Shown: positions 1-5,513 of the stretch, in pieces | How positions within the stretch are numbered: the first letter of the stretch is position 1 | Layout: every line of letters starts with the position of its first letter | Origin: Clostridiales bacterium | GTDB lineage: Bacteria > Bacillota > Clostridia > Tissierellales > Sedimentibacteraceae | Length of the DNA stretch: 5,533 bases | Direction: 5' to 3' | NCBI GenBank assembly: GCA_003457065.1 | Contig: DMJQ01000174.1 | Location: forward strand, 10,963 to 16,495 | Notes under the pieces: model-generated | What the model was told of the DNA's origin: nothing | Seen by the model: the letters and a program-made list of their open reading frames with translations, nothing else | Database searches by the model: none | Position numbers and translations under genes: made by a program

Positions 1-2
1 GA

Positions 3-116
3 TCCCAATCAGGTGGTCATCACTACCAGGAAGGAGCATATGGCGAATTATCTGCATTAATATATTTATCGCAGTTTTCGGATGAGGTAAAATCAGAAAA
101 TATTATTATCAAATAA
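3..116 (+). CDS. C-terminal end of an unrecognised upstream gene (partial)
   Basis: The window opens inside an open frame that runs 37 codons to a TAA at 114-116. It ends about 11 bases before the -35 box of the next gene. The residues include GGHHYQEGAYGELSAL and end in SENIIIK; I do not recognise the family and assign no function. Third codon positions are AT-rich, as expected for a low-GC genome. A second frame, from base 1 to a TAA at 58-60 (19 codons, ending MANYLH), is also open and cannot be excluded as the true tail. I prefer the longer frame only on length and base use. No terminator hairpin with a T-tract follows either stop. Confidence 0.4.
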   Translation, partial: SQSGGHHYQEGAYGELSALIYLSQFSDEVKSENIIIK

Positions 117-127
117 GTAAATCAATC

Positions 128-156
128 TTGACAAAACTTATCCAGAATGGTATATT
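128..156 (+). promoter_or_regulatory. Sigma-A type promoter of the Rrf2 regulator gene
   Basis: A perfect -35 box TTGACA (128-133) is followed after exactly 17 bases by TATATT (151-156), one mismatch from consensus. Transcription would begin near 163, giving a leader of about 40 bases. An imperfect dyad (CCAnA at 142-146, TnTGG at 160-164) spans the -10 box and could be an autoregulatory operator, since Rrf2 regulators often repress their own gene. The dyad is weak. Confidence 0.8.
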
Positions 157-192
157 GACTATGGAAACAAAATTGTAAAAAATTTAACGAGT

Positions 193-198
193 GGAGGG
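193..198 (+). promoter_or_regulatory. Shine-Dalgarno site that points to a CTG start
   Basis: GGAGGG lies 7 bases before the CTG at 206. The GTG at 191 overlaps this site and has no Shine-Dalgarno sequence of its own upstream, where the bases are AT-rich. The spacing therefore favours initiation at CTG 206. Confidence 0.6.
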
Positions 199-205
199 AA
201 TTAAT

Positions 206-616
206 CTGCTGATTACGAGAGAAACAGATTATGCTCTGCGGATACTTCGAGCACTGTCATGCGGTGAGCAGCTCACATCCGGGGATATATGTCGGAAGGA
301 GCTTCTTCCTCAGCAGTTTGTATATAAAATTATCAAAAAGCTGGAGCGGGCAGGAATCGTGCGTATTACAAGAGGAGCTGAAGGAGGATGCAGGCTGACT
401 GCGGATTTGAAAAAACTTAGCCTGTATGACCTGACTGAAATTATGGAAGCAGAAAAAATCATAAGTGCCTGCATGGAACCGGGGTTCAAATGCGCCCGAA
501 GGCAGGAATGCGGTTCCGGATGTGCTGTCCACGGCAATCTGCTGAAAATTCAGAGAGTGCTGGATGAGCAGCTTAGATCGTACAGTCTTCATCAGATGCT
601 GTTTGAAAAAAATTAG
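206..616 (+). CDS. Rrf2-family transcriptional regulator, probable Fe-S cluster sensor
   Basis: This is a small winged-helix DNA-binding protein of the Rrf2/IscR/NsrR family, 136 residues from the CTG, a normal family length. The N-terminus reads LITRETDYALRILRAL, the classic Rrf2 opening. The recognition helix follows (LPQQFVYKIIKKLERAGIV, about residues 34-52). The wing is RGAEGGCRL (57-65), with Cys62 where Tyr or Phe is usual. The sensing region has Cys89, Cys96, Cys102, Cys106 and His109; the final C-x2-H resembles the IscR Cys104/His107 pair, so it may bind an iron-sulfur cluster. Family members sense NO, cluster status or redox state. It stands directly upstream of redox genes in the same direction, so it may control them and itself. 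A GTG at 191 would add five residues and is the alternative start. Family call is certain; the ligand is inferred. Confidence 0.92.
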   Translation: MLITRETDYALRILRALSCGEQLTSGDICRKELLPQQFVYKIIKKLERAGIVRITRGAEGGCRLTADLKKLSLYDLTEIMEAEKIISACMEPGFKCARRQECGSGCAVHGNLLKIQRVLDEQLRSYSLHQMLFEKN

Positions 617-759
617 GTACCGGGGTAGGAATATATTTTTTTTAATGTAAAGTGGACTACTCTTGTCGAGTATCGGTACTGGCCGTATCAGTGAACTGTA
701 CATAATTGAAATTATAAATATGTATGTAAAATTTTATTAAAATAAAGGGAGGAAATAAT
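617..759 (+). promoter_or_regulatory. Leader of the fused dehydrogenase gene with several small inverted repeats
   Basis: The 143-base gap contains GTACCG (617-622) matched by CGGTAC (674-679), a hairpin TACTC/GAGTA (658-662 and 668-672) with loop TTGTC, the dyad CAGT-GA-ACTG (689-698), and a perfect palindrome ATTTTA-T-TAAAAT (731-743) four bases before the ribosome binding site. A T8 run sits at 636-643. No convincing -35/-10 pair is visible; the best, TTGAAA (706-711) and TAAAAT (727-732), has only a 15-base spacer. The gene may be read through from the rrf2 promoter or have an activator-dependent promoter here. The dyads are candidate operators. Confidence 0.4.
747..752 (+). promoter_or_regulatory. 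Ribosome binding site of the fused dehydrogenase
   Basis: GGGAGG lies 7 bases before ATG 760, which fixes the start of the acyl-CoA dehydrogenase fusion. Confidence 0.85.
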
Positions 760-2664
760 ATGTTTTTTAAAACTACAGAGGAACACGAAGCTTTGCGCGC
801 AAAAATCAGGGAGTTTGCCGAAACAGAGCTTAAACCTCAGACCTTTCTGCTGGATAAAGAAAACGAATTCCCTGCTGAAATTGTAAAGCAAATGGGAAAA
901 ATGGGATGGATGGGAATCCCATATCCGAAGGAATACGGAGGTATGGGACTGGATATGCTCAGCTATGCCATAGCTGTTGAAGAGTTTTCAAGGGTTGACG
1001 GAGGTACGGGAGTTATACTTTCAGCTCATGTTTCTCTTGGATCGTGGCCGATTTTCGAGTATGGAACAGAGGAGCAAAAACAGAAATACCTGATCCCGCT
1101 GGCAAATGGCGAAAAAATTGGTGCCTTTGGTCTTACTGAGCCCAATGCGGGCAGCGATGCCGGAGGGACAGAGACTACAGCCGTTCTTGACGGAGATTAT
1201 TATATTTTAAACGGCGGAAAGATTTTTATAACAAATGCGGACAAAGCTGATACATATATTATTTTTGCCGTTACAACACCGGATATAGGCACCAGAGGAA
1301 TAAGTGCTTTCATAGTGGAGAAAGGATGGGAAGGATTTACTTTCGGTGACCACTATGACAAGATGGGTATTCGTTCATCATCTACGGCAGAATTGATTTT
1401 CAATGATGTGAAAGTTCCGAAGGAAAATTTGCTTGGAGAGGAAGGACAAGGTTTTAAAATTGCCATGTCAACACTTGACGGTGGCCGTATAGGCATAGCT
1501 TCTCAGGCTCTGGGCATTGCACAGGGAGCATATGAAAATGCACTGGAATATTCCAAGGAACGTGTTCAATTCGGCAAACCTATATGCCAGCAGCAGATTA
1601 TTGCATTCAAGCTGGCTGACATGGCTACAAAATTAAGAGCATCAAGATTTTTGATATACAGTGCGGCGGAGCTTAAAGAGAACCACGAGCCTTATGGCAT
1701 GGAATCAGCCATGGCAAAGCAGTATGCTTCAGACTGCTGTCTTGAAATCGTAAATGACGCTCTGCAGATTTTTGGCGGCAACGGCTATCTCAGAGGCATG
1801 GAAGTTGAGAGGGCTTACCGTGATGCTAAAATATGCACGATTTATGAAGGCACGAATGAGATTCAGAGAGTTGTCATAGCTTCTCATATCATAGGAAAGA
1901 TGCCTAAAAACGAAACTGTTTCAAGATCGAAACAGGGAGCTGTGACAGGTGTCAGGAAAAAGATGATCTTTAAGGAAGGCAGCTCAGCCGAGAGGGTAGC
2001 CGCTCTGGTGGATGCTCTTAAATCCGACGGATATGATTTTACCGTAGGTATCGATATTGATACTCCAATTTCCAAGGCTGAAAGAGTTGTCAGTGCAGGC
2101 AAAGGAATAGGAGAAAAAGCAAATATGGAACTTGTAAAGGCTTTGGCTGTCCAGGCGGGAGCTGCTATCGGATCATCACGTCCTGTGGCGGAAACTCTCA
2201 AGTATGTGCCGCTGAACCGTTACGTTGGTATGTCTGGTCAGAAATTTAACGGCAATCTTTATATTGCCTGCGGAATTTCAGGTGCAGGGCAGCATTTAAA
2301 GGGCATCAAGGATGCAACCACGATAGTAGCCATCAATAATAATTCAAACGCTCCTATATTTAAGAACTGTGATTACGGAATCGTAGGGGACGTGCTGGAA
2401 ATTGTGCCTCTTCTTACTGCTGCGCTGGATAACGGAGAGCCAAAGAAGACAGCTCCTCCAATGAAGAAAATGAAGAGAAAGATTCCGAAGAAGGCTGCGC
2501 CGGCATGGAAGACTTATGTGTGCAATGGATGCGGATATGAGTATGATCCTGCTGTTGGCGATGCTGAAAATGACATTCAGCCTGGTACGACTTTTGATGC
2601 ACTTCCCGAAGAATGGATCTGCCCTGAGTGCGGCGAGGAAAAAGAAAACTTTATAGAAGCATAG
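760..2664 (+). CDS. Acyl-CoA dehydrogenase / ETF-alpha FAD domain / rubredoxin fusion
   Basis: This 634-residue flavoprotein joins three redox modules. Residues 1-380 are a full short-chain (butyryl-CoA-like) acyl-CoA dehydrogenase, with the FAD/substrate signature [13 protein letters not shown] (124-136), the second signature from [11 protein letters not shown] (336-346), and the catalytic base Glu363 in YEGTNEIQR. Residues about 440-555 are the C-terminal FAD domain of ETF alpha: SSRP with Arg474, GMSGQ with Ser492, GISGAGQHL with His512, VAINNN and CDYG with Asp538. The N-terminal ETF alpha domain is absent. A Lys/Pro/Ala-rich linker (558-582) leads to a complete rubredoxin (583-634) with CNGCGY (Cys588, Cys591) and CPECG (Cys621, Cys624) binding one iron. 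It is cytoplasmic, with no signal peptide. The layout suggests acyl-CoA oxidation with electrons passed through both flavins to rubredoxin, then to the flavodiiron protein encoded next. The frame is continuous, so this is a true fusion. Domain calls are firm; substrate chain length and partner are inferred. Confidence 0.96.
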   Translation: MFFKTTEEHEALRAKIREFAETELKPQTFLLDKENEFPAEIVKQMGKMGWMGIPYPKEYGGMGLDMLSYAIAVEEFSRVDGGTGVILSAHVSLGSWPIFEYGTEEQKQKYLIPLANGEKIGAFGLTEPNAGSDAGGTETTAVLDGDYYILNGGKIFITNADKADTYIIFAVTTPDIGTRGISAFIVEKGWEGFTFGDHYDKMGIRSSSTAELIFNDVKVPKENLLGEEGQGFKIAMSTLDGGRIGIASQALGIAQGAYENALEYSKERVQFGKPICQQQIIAFKLADMATKLRASRFLIYSAAELKENHEPYGMESAMAKQYASDCCLEIVNDALQIFGGNGYLRGMEVERAYRDAKICTIYEGTNEIQRVVIASHIIGKMPKNETVSRSKQGAVTGVRKKMIFKEGSSAERVAALVDALKSDGYDFTVGIDIDTPISKAERVVSAGKGIGEKANMELVKALAVQAGAAIGSSRPVAETLKYVPLNRYVGMSGQKFNGNLYIACGISGAGQHLKGIKDATTIVAINNNSNAPIFKNCDYGIVGDVLEIVPLLTAALDNGEPKKTAPPMKKMKRKIPKKAAPAWKTYVCNGCGYEYDPAVGDAENDIQPGTTFDALPEEWICPECGEEKENFIEA

Positions 2665-2679
2665 CAGGCAGCAAGCCTG
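2665..2679 (+). other. Hairpin directly after the stop codon of the fusion gene
   Basis: CAGGC (2665-2669) and GCCTG (2675-2679) form a 5-bp GC-rich stem with a 5-base loop, starting at the base after the TAG. No T-tract follows, so it is not a standard intrinsic terminator. It could protect the 3' end of the message or attenuate read-through into the next gene. Confidence 0.45.
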
Positions 2680-2691
2680 TAAACATTCAAC

Positions 2692-2747
2692 CGGTACAAT
2701 AAATATTATTAATTGACAATGTTTTGTCGTATATATTTATTGTATCG
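2692..2747. repeat. Large nested palindrome over the flavodiiron gene promoter
   Basis: TACAATAAATAT (2695-2706) and ATATTTATTGTA (2733-2744) are a perfect 12-bp inverted repeat. It extends outward to 2692 and 2747 with one G-T mismatch. Inside lies a second dyad, GACAA (2715-2719) and TTGTC (2724-2728), spaced by TGTT. The centres of the two dyads differ by only about 2 bases. The -35 box sits in the inner dyad and the -10 box in the right outer arm, which is the position of an operator rather than a terminator; no T-tract follows. Confidence 0.65.
2713..2741 (+). promoter_or_regulatory. Probable promoter of the flavodiiron protein gene
   Basis: TTGACA (2713-2718) is a perfect -35 box. With a 17-base spacer the -10 box would be TTTATT (2736-2741), four of six matches; a TATATT at 2732 is too close. 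Transcription would start near 2748, giving a leader of about 50 bases. The flavodiiron gene can therefore be induced apart from, as well as together with, the fusion gene. The overlap with the nested palindrome predicts tight control. Confidence 0.6.
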
Positions 2748-2754
2748 AAGTGAA

Positions 2755-2775
2755 GCAAACGGATAAGCCGTTTGC
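2755..2775 (+). other. Stem-loop near the predicted 5' end of the flavodiiron mRNA
   Basis: GCAAACGG (2755-2762) and CCGTTTGC (2768-2775) form a perfect 8-bp stem with loop ATAAG. It begins about 7 bases after the predicted transcription start and ends 8 bases before the Shine-Dalgarno AAGGAGG. Stem-loops placed like this commonly stabilise messages at the 5' end; it leaves the ribosome binding site free. Confidence 0.6.
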
Positions 2776-2783
2776 ATATATAT

Positions 2784-2790
2784 AAGGAGG
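2784..2790 (+). promoter_or_regulatory. Ribosome binding site of the flavodiiron protein
   Basis: AAGGAGG is a near-perfect anti-16S match 7 bases before ATG 2798 and fixes that start. It predicts strong translation. Confidence 0.9.
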
Positions 2791-2797
2791 ATTAAAA

Positions 2798-4000
2798 ATG
2801 CATTGTGTTAGAAAAGTAACGGATAATCTTTACTGGGTTGGAGCAAATGACCGCCGCCTGGCACTTTTTGAAAATATTCATCCCATTCCAAGAGGAGTAT
2901 CATACAACTCATACCTGCTTCTGGATAAGCAGACGGTGTTGTTTGACACCGTGGATTGGTCTGTCTGCCGTCAGTTCTTAGAAAATGTTCAGTTTGTTCT
3001 GAGCGGAAGACAGCTGGATTATCTGGTCATAAATCATCTTGAGCCGGATCATGGAGCATGCGTTGAGGAAGTGCTTCTTCGCTATCCAAAGGTTAAAATT
3101 ATAAGCAATGAAAAAGCCTTTATGCTTATGAGACAGTTCGGATATAATATTGATGGGCATATGGAAGAAGTAAAAGAAGGAGATACCAAGTCTTTTGGAA
3201 AACATGTGGTGACATTTGTGGCAGCACCAATGGTGCACTGGCCGGAAGCAATGGTTACCTTTGACACCACAAACGGTGTTCTGTTTTCGGCGGATGCTTT
3301 CGGATCCTTCGGAGCTTTGGACGGAAAACTTTTCAGTGATGAAGTGAATTTTGACAGGGACTGGATAGATGATGCCAGAAGGTATTTTACCAACATAGTC
3401 GGCAAATACGGACCTCATGTTCAGGCGTTGCTGAAAAAGGCTTCAGGAATAGACATTAAAATCATATGTCCTCTACACGGACCTGTATGGAGAAGTAATC
3501 TGGGATATTTTCTGGATAAATATGATAAGTGGAGCAGGTATGAGCCGGAAGAAAAGGGAGTTATGGTGGTATATGCTTCGATGTACGGAAATACCGAAAG
3601 TGCTGCCAGCGCGGTTGCAGCTAAGCTTGTAGAAAAAGGTATGACCAATGTGGTAATGTACGACGTGTCCAATACTCATGTATCTTATCTGATTTCAGAA
3701 ACATTCCGCCTGAGCCATGTGGTTTTGGCTTCGGTAACTTACAATTTGGGAATGTATCCGCTGATTCACAACTATCTGACGGATATGAAGGCACTGAATC
3801 TGCAGAAACGCACCTTTGCCATTGTTGAAAACGGCTCATGGGCATGCAAGTCAGGAGCGCTGATGCAGGAGTTCCTTGAAAATGAAATGAAGCAGATGAC
3901 TGTTCTGGATGAGAAAATTACAATGAACTCAGCCATGAATGATGATAATCTGCCGGATCTGGACGCTCTTGCGGAGAGTATTATCGAGTCAATGAAATAA
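2798..4000 (+). CDS. fprA: Class A flavodiiron protein (rubredoxin-dependent O2/NO reductase)
   Basis: A cytoplasmic enzyme that reduces O2 to water and/or NO to N2O with electrons usually supplied by rubredoxin. At 400 residues it has the normal class A length. The N-terminal metallo-beta-lactamase-like domain (about 1-250) carries every di-iron ligand in canonical order and spacing: His80, Glu82, Asp84 and His85 in HLEPDH, His147 in VHWPE, Asp166 in SADAFG, and His227 in PLHGP. The C-terminal flavodoxin domain (about 254-398) has the FMN phosphate loop YASMYGNTESAA (259-270). No extra C-terminal rubredoxin or reductase domain is present, so the electron donor must be separate. The preceding gene, 133 bases upstream in the same direction, encodes a rubredoxin domain, which makes it the obvious partner. 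The gene also has its own promoter under a large palindrome. Whether O2 or NO is preferred cannot be read from the sequence. Confidence 0.96.
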   Translation: MHCVRKVTDNLYWVGANDRRLALFENIHPIPRGVSYNSYLLLDKQTVLFDTVDWSVCRQFLENVQFVLSGRQLDYLVINHLEPDHGACVEEVLLRYPKVKIISNEKAFMLMRQFGYNIDGHMEEVKEGDTKSFGKHVVTFVAAPMVHWPEAMVTFDTTNGVLFSADAFGSFGALDGKLFSDEVNFDRDWIDDARRYFTNIVGKYGPHVQALLKKASGIDIKIICPLHGPVWRSNLGYFLDKYDKWSRYEPEEKGVMVVYASMYGNTESAASAVAAKLVEKGMTNVVMYDVSNTHVSYLISETFRLSHVVLASVTYNLGMYPLIHNYLTDMKALNLQKRTFAIVENGSWACKSGALMQEFLENEMKQMTVLDEKITMNSAMNDDNLPDLDALAESIIESMK

Positions 4001-4017
4001 TCTTTAGGTGAAGATTT

Positions 4018-4075
4018 AAAGGGCAGGAATAAGTCGGCTTTTGTGAGCCGTCTCCGTCTTATTCCTGCCTTTGTT
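4018..4075 (+). terminator. Two-tier intrinsic terminator, possibly bidirectional
   Basis: GGCAGGAATAAG (4022-4033) pairs perfectly with CTTATTCCTGCC (4058-4069). Inside it, CGGCT (4035-4039) pairs with AGCCG (4046-4050) around a 6-base loop, leaving TCTCCGT unpaired on the 3' side. The plus-strand tail is TTTGTT (4070-4075); read from the minus strand the stem is followed by TTTAAAT. It lies between two convergent genes, 17-20 bases after the flavodiiron stop codon, so it probably ends both transcripts. Confidence 0.85.
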
Positions 4076-4130
4076 ATGCAGATAGTTTAACAGAATTATT
4101 ATAACTGCAGCAAATAGGAAATGAATCTGA

Positions 4131-5303
4131 TTAGTGAATAACAACGTCGGCGGATAATTTCTTTATTTTTGCTATAAATGCCGGCGGATTGATGATTTTT
4201 GAATTATCCTCAGTTACATAGCATGTTTCAAACAGCCAATCAACCATTTTCTCGTTGGTAATTTCAGGATTGATTTGCCATCCAAGCGCAAGAACACCGC
4301 ATGCATATGGGATTGACCAGCTCAGTCCGCCTTCACCGGTATACTGATAGTAAGGTGAACCGTCTGTATATTCTTCCGCAACTGTTCTGTAAGAACATGG
4401 AACTCCTATTAAATCAGCAGGAAGTGTCGTGCGAGAAGTAGCAGACGGCCATCCGGTTTTGCACAGCTCTATATTTTCCGGATTTTCAGGATCATAAAAT
4501 GCGGGACCGATAATACCTGTTAAAGGATCTCTTCTGCAGTCAAGCACAAGTATGCCTTCAGCTTGTGCTGCTGAGACAGCTTCATCCCACATATCCTGGT
4601 TTTTTGTGAATGGCGAGCCTTCACCTGAAGGTGAGGCGGAAACCGATACGACACGAATTTTTTCGTTTTTGGGCAGTTTTTTGTTTTCCTCAATTATCCA
4701 ATTGAGCCCATCTGCGTAAAATTTACTGTCACCAGTCCATGACGGTGCTGCGGCAAAGTAAACTTTTGCGTCAGGAGCCACTCCTATGGTATTTCCCACA
4801 AGGAGGCTTGTTACTGCCGGAGCGTGCATTGAACCGGAGTTTTCTTCCTGTTCACATCCCGTATCATAGTATGCAGCAATTTTGCCTTCAAATTCAGGAT
4901 GGTGAAGTAGCAGATTCTGGTCAATTATTCCTACATTAATTCCTTTTCCGGTAATTCCTTCTTCGTGAAGCTTACGGATTCCAAGGCCTGGATTTTTTCC
5001 GTTTTCCATAACCTGTTTTTGTACATCCTCACTTCCTTTTAAAACAGTTCCTTCATTAAAAGTAAATGTAATAATGTCTTTGCTGTCGTATTGTCCTTCT
5101 TCAAATGACGATGGCTGATTATTGAAAGAAAAATACCTTATATCGGTATAAGGCTTAACTTTCTCAGCAGTTTCTGCGGCCGGAGGAGGGTTTGTATCTG
5201 AAGAAGTATTCGCAGAGGTGTCCGGACTCTTATCTGCAGGTGCGCATGAAGTAATTAAAAACATTGAAATAACAGCGGAAATCAAAAAAAATTTTATTTT
5301 CAC
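4131..5303 (-). CDS. Lipoprotein of the subtilase (S8) family with divergent active-site motifs
   Basis: A predicted surface lipoprotein of 390 residues. Residues 1-20 are a lipoprotein signal: KIK, a hydrophobic core, then LITSC with Cys20 as the lipidated residue. A Ser/Thr/Pro/Asp-rich spacer (21-45) follows. The subtilase domain spans about 100-380: GKGINVGIIDQN with Asp128 and HHPEF; MHAPAVTSLLVG with His160; GVAPDAKVYF; and GLSWSIPYACGVLAL with Ser328. The Asp-His-Ser triad is thus kept, but HGT is HAP, GTS is GLS, and the region of the oxyanion-hole Asn (usually AAGN) reads VLDCRRDP without an Asn. It may be a specialised protease or a non-catalytic binding protein. GTG 5303 is chosen because GGGG lies 9 bases before it and a lipoprotein signal starts there; an ATG at 5366 overlaps the promoter and adds 21 unlikely residues. 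The gene is monocistronic, convergent with the flavodiiron gene; no functional link is evident. Confidence 0.88.
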   Translation of the reverse strand: MKIKFFLISAVISMFLITSCAPADKSPDTSANTSSDTNPPPAAETAEKVKPYTDIRYFSFNNQPSSFEEGQYDSKDIITFTFNEGTVLKGSEDVQKQVMENGKNPGLGIRKLHEEGITGKGINVGIIDQNLLLHHPEFEGKIAAYYDTGCEQEENSGSMHAPAVTSLLVGNTIGVAPDAKVYFAAAPSWTGDSKFYADGLNWIIEENKKLPKNEKIRVVSVSASPSGEGSPFTKNQDMWDEAVSAAQAEGILVLDCRRDPLTGIIGPAFYDPENPENIELCKTGWPSATSRTTLPADLIGVPCSYRTVAEEYTDGSPYYQYTGEGGLSWSIPYACGVLALGWQINPEITNEKMVDWLFETCYVTEDNSKIINPPAFIAKIKKLSADVVIH

Positions 5304-5312
5304 ATGAATCAA

Positions 5313-5319
5313 CCCCTTT
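5313..5319 (-). promoter_or_regulatory. Ribosome binding site of the subtilase-like lipoprotein
   Basis: AAAGGGG on the minus strand lies 9 bases before the GTG start at 5303. An out-of-frame ATG (5305-5303) followed at once by TGA overlaps that GTG and sits at a slightly better spacing of 7 bases. Confidence 0.65.
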
Positions 5320-5356
5320 CGTTTATCTTGGTTCAGTATTGTTATCTTACAGTAAA

Positions 5357-5385
5357 AATTTACCATAATGAAGTGTGGAAGTCAA
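5357..5385 (-). promoter_or_regulatory. Promoter of the subtilase-like lipoprotein
   Basis: On the minus strand TTGACT (5385-5380) is followed after 17 bases by TAAATT (5362-5357), preceded by TGG as an extended -10 element. Transcription would begin near 5350, leaving a leader of about 47 bases. Five of six -35 and four of six -10 bases match consensus. Confidence 0.65.
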
Positions 5386-5452
5386 CTCCTTTTGCGAGCG
5401 TTTTCTTTTAACACCATTTATTTAAAATAATAAGCGTATATTAAATAATTTA

Positions 5453-5481
5453 TTGCATTCATGTAAAAACAGCTATATAAT
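5453..5481 (+). promoter_or_regulatory. tRNA promoter
   Basis: TTGCAT (5453-5458) and a perfect TATAAT (5476-5481) are separated by exactly 17 bases. Transcription would start near 5488, about 26 bases before the tRNA. The rest of 5386-5452 is AT-rich with no gene seen. Confidence 0.75.
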
Positions 5482-5513
5482 ATTAAATGTACATGCTTCA
5501 CAAGAAACTTTTA

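Noticed and set aside
606..643. Intrinsic terminator after the Rrf2 gene (A7 run, GTACCGGGGTA, T8 run)
   Set aside because: The outline resembles a terminator, but the GC core can form only 3 bp with a workable loop, and 11 other bases come before the T-run. Read-through seems as likely as termination.
257..703. Long open frames on the minus strand opposite the Rrf2 gene
   Set aside because: They are antisense to a clear family member, have no ribosome binding site and encode low-complexity Ser/Phe/Leu-rich products.
706..732. TTGAAA / TAAAAT as promoter of the fused dehydrogenase
   Set aside because: The spacer is only 15 bases and the region is so AT-rich that such matches are expected by chance. 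Kept only as a remark.
2077..2430. ETF-like part as evidence for electron bifurcation
   Set aside because: Only the FAD domain of ETF alpha is present; the beta subunit that holds the bifurcating flavin is not in the window.
2692..2747. The large palindrome as a terminator of the fusion gene
   Set aside because: The stem is AT-rich, has a long interior, lacks a following T-tract, and contains the -35 and -10 boxes of the next gene.
2978..3845. Several minus-strand open frames opposite the flavodiiron gene
   Set aside because: All lie inside a fully conserved coding region with intact metal and FMN motifs; none shows a recognisable domain or start signal.
4739..4939. Plus-strand 66-codon open frame inside the subtilase-like gene
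   Set aside because: It covers the conserved Asp/His region of the minus-strand protein in antisense and has no Shine-Dalgarno or family resemblance.
5304..5366. Upstream ATG at 5366 as start of the subtilase-like lipoprotein
   Set aside because: It overlaps the probable promoter, has no Shine-Dalgarno at proper spacing, and would bury the lipoprotein signal behind 21 polar residues.
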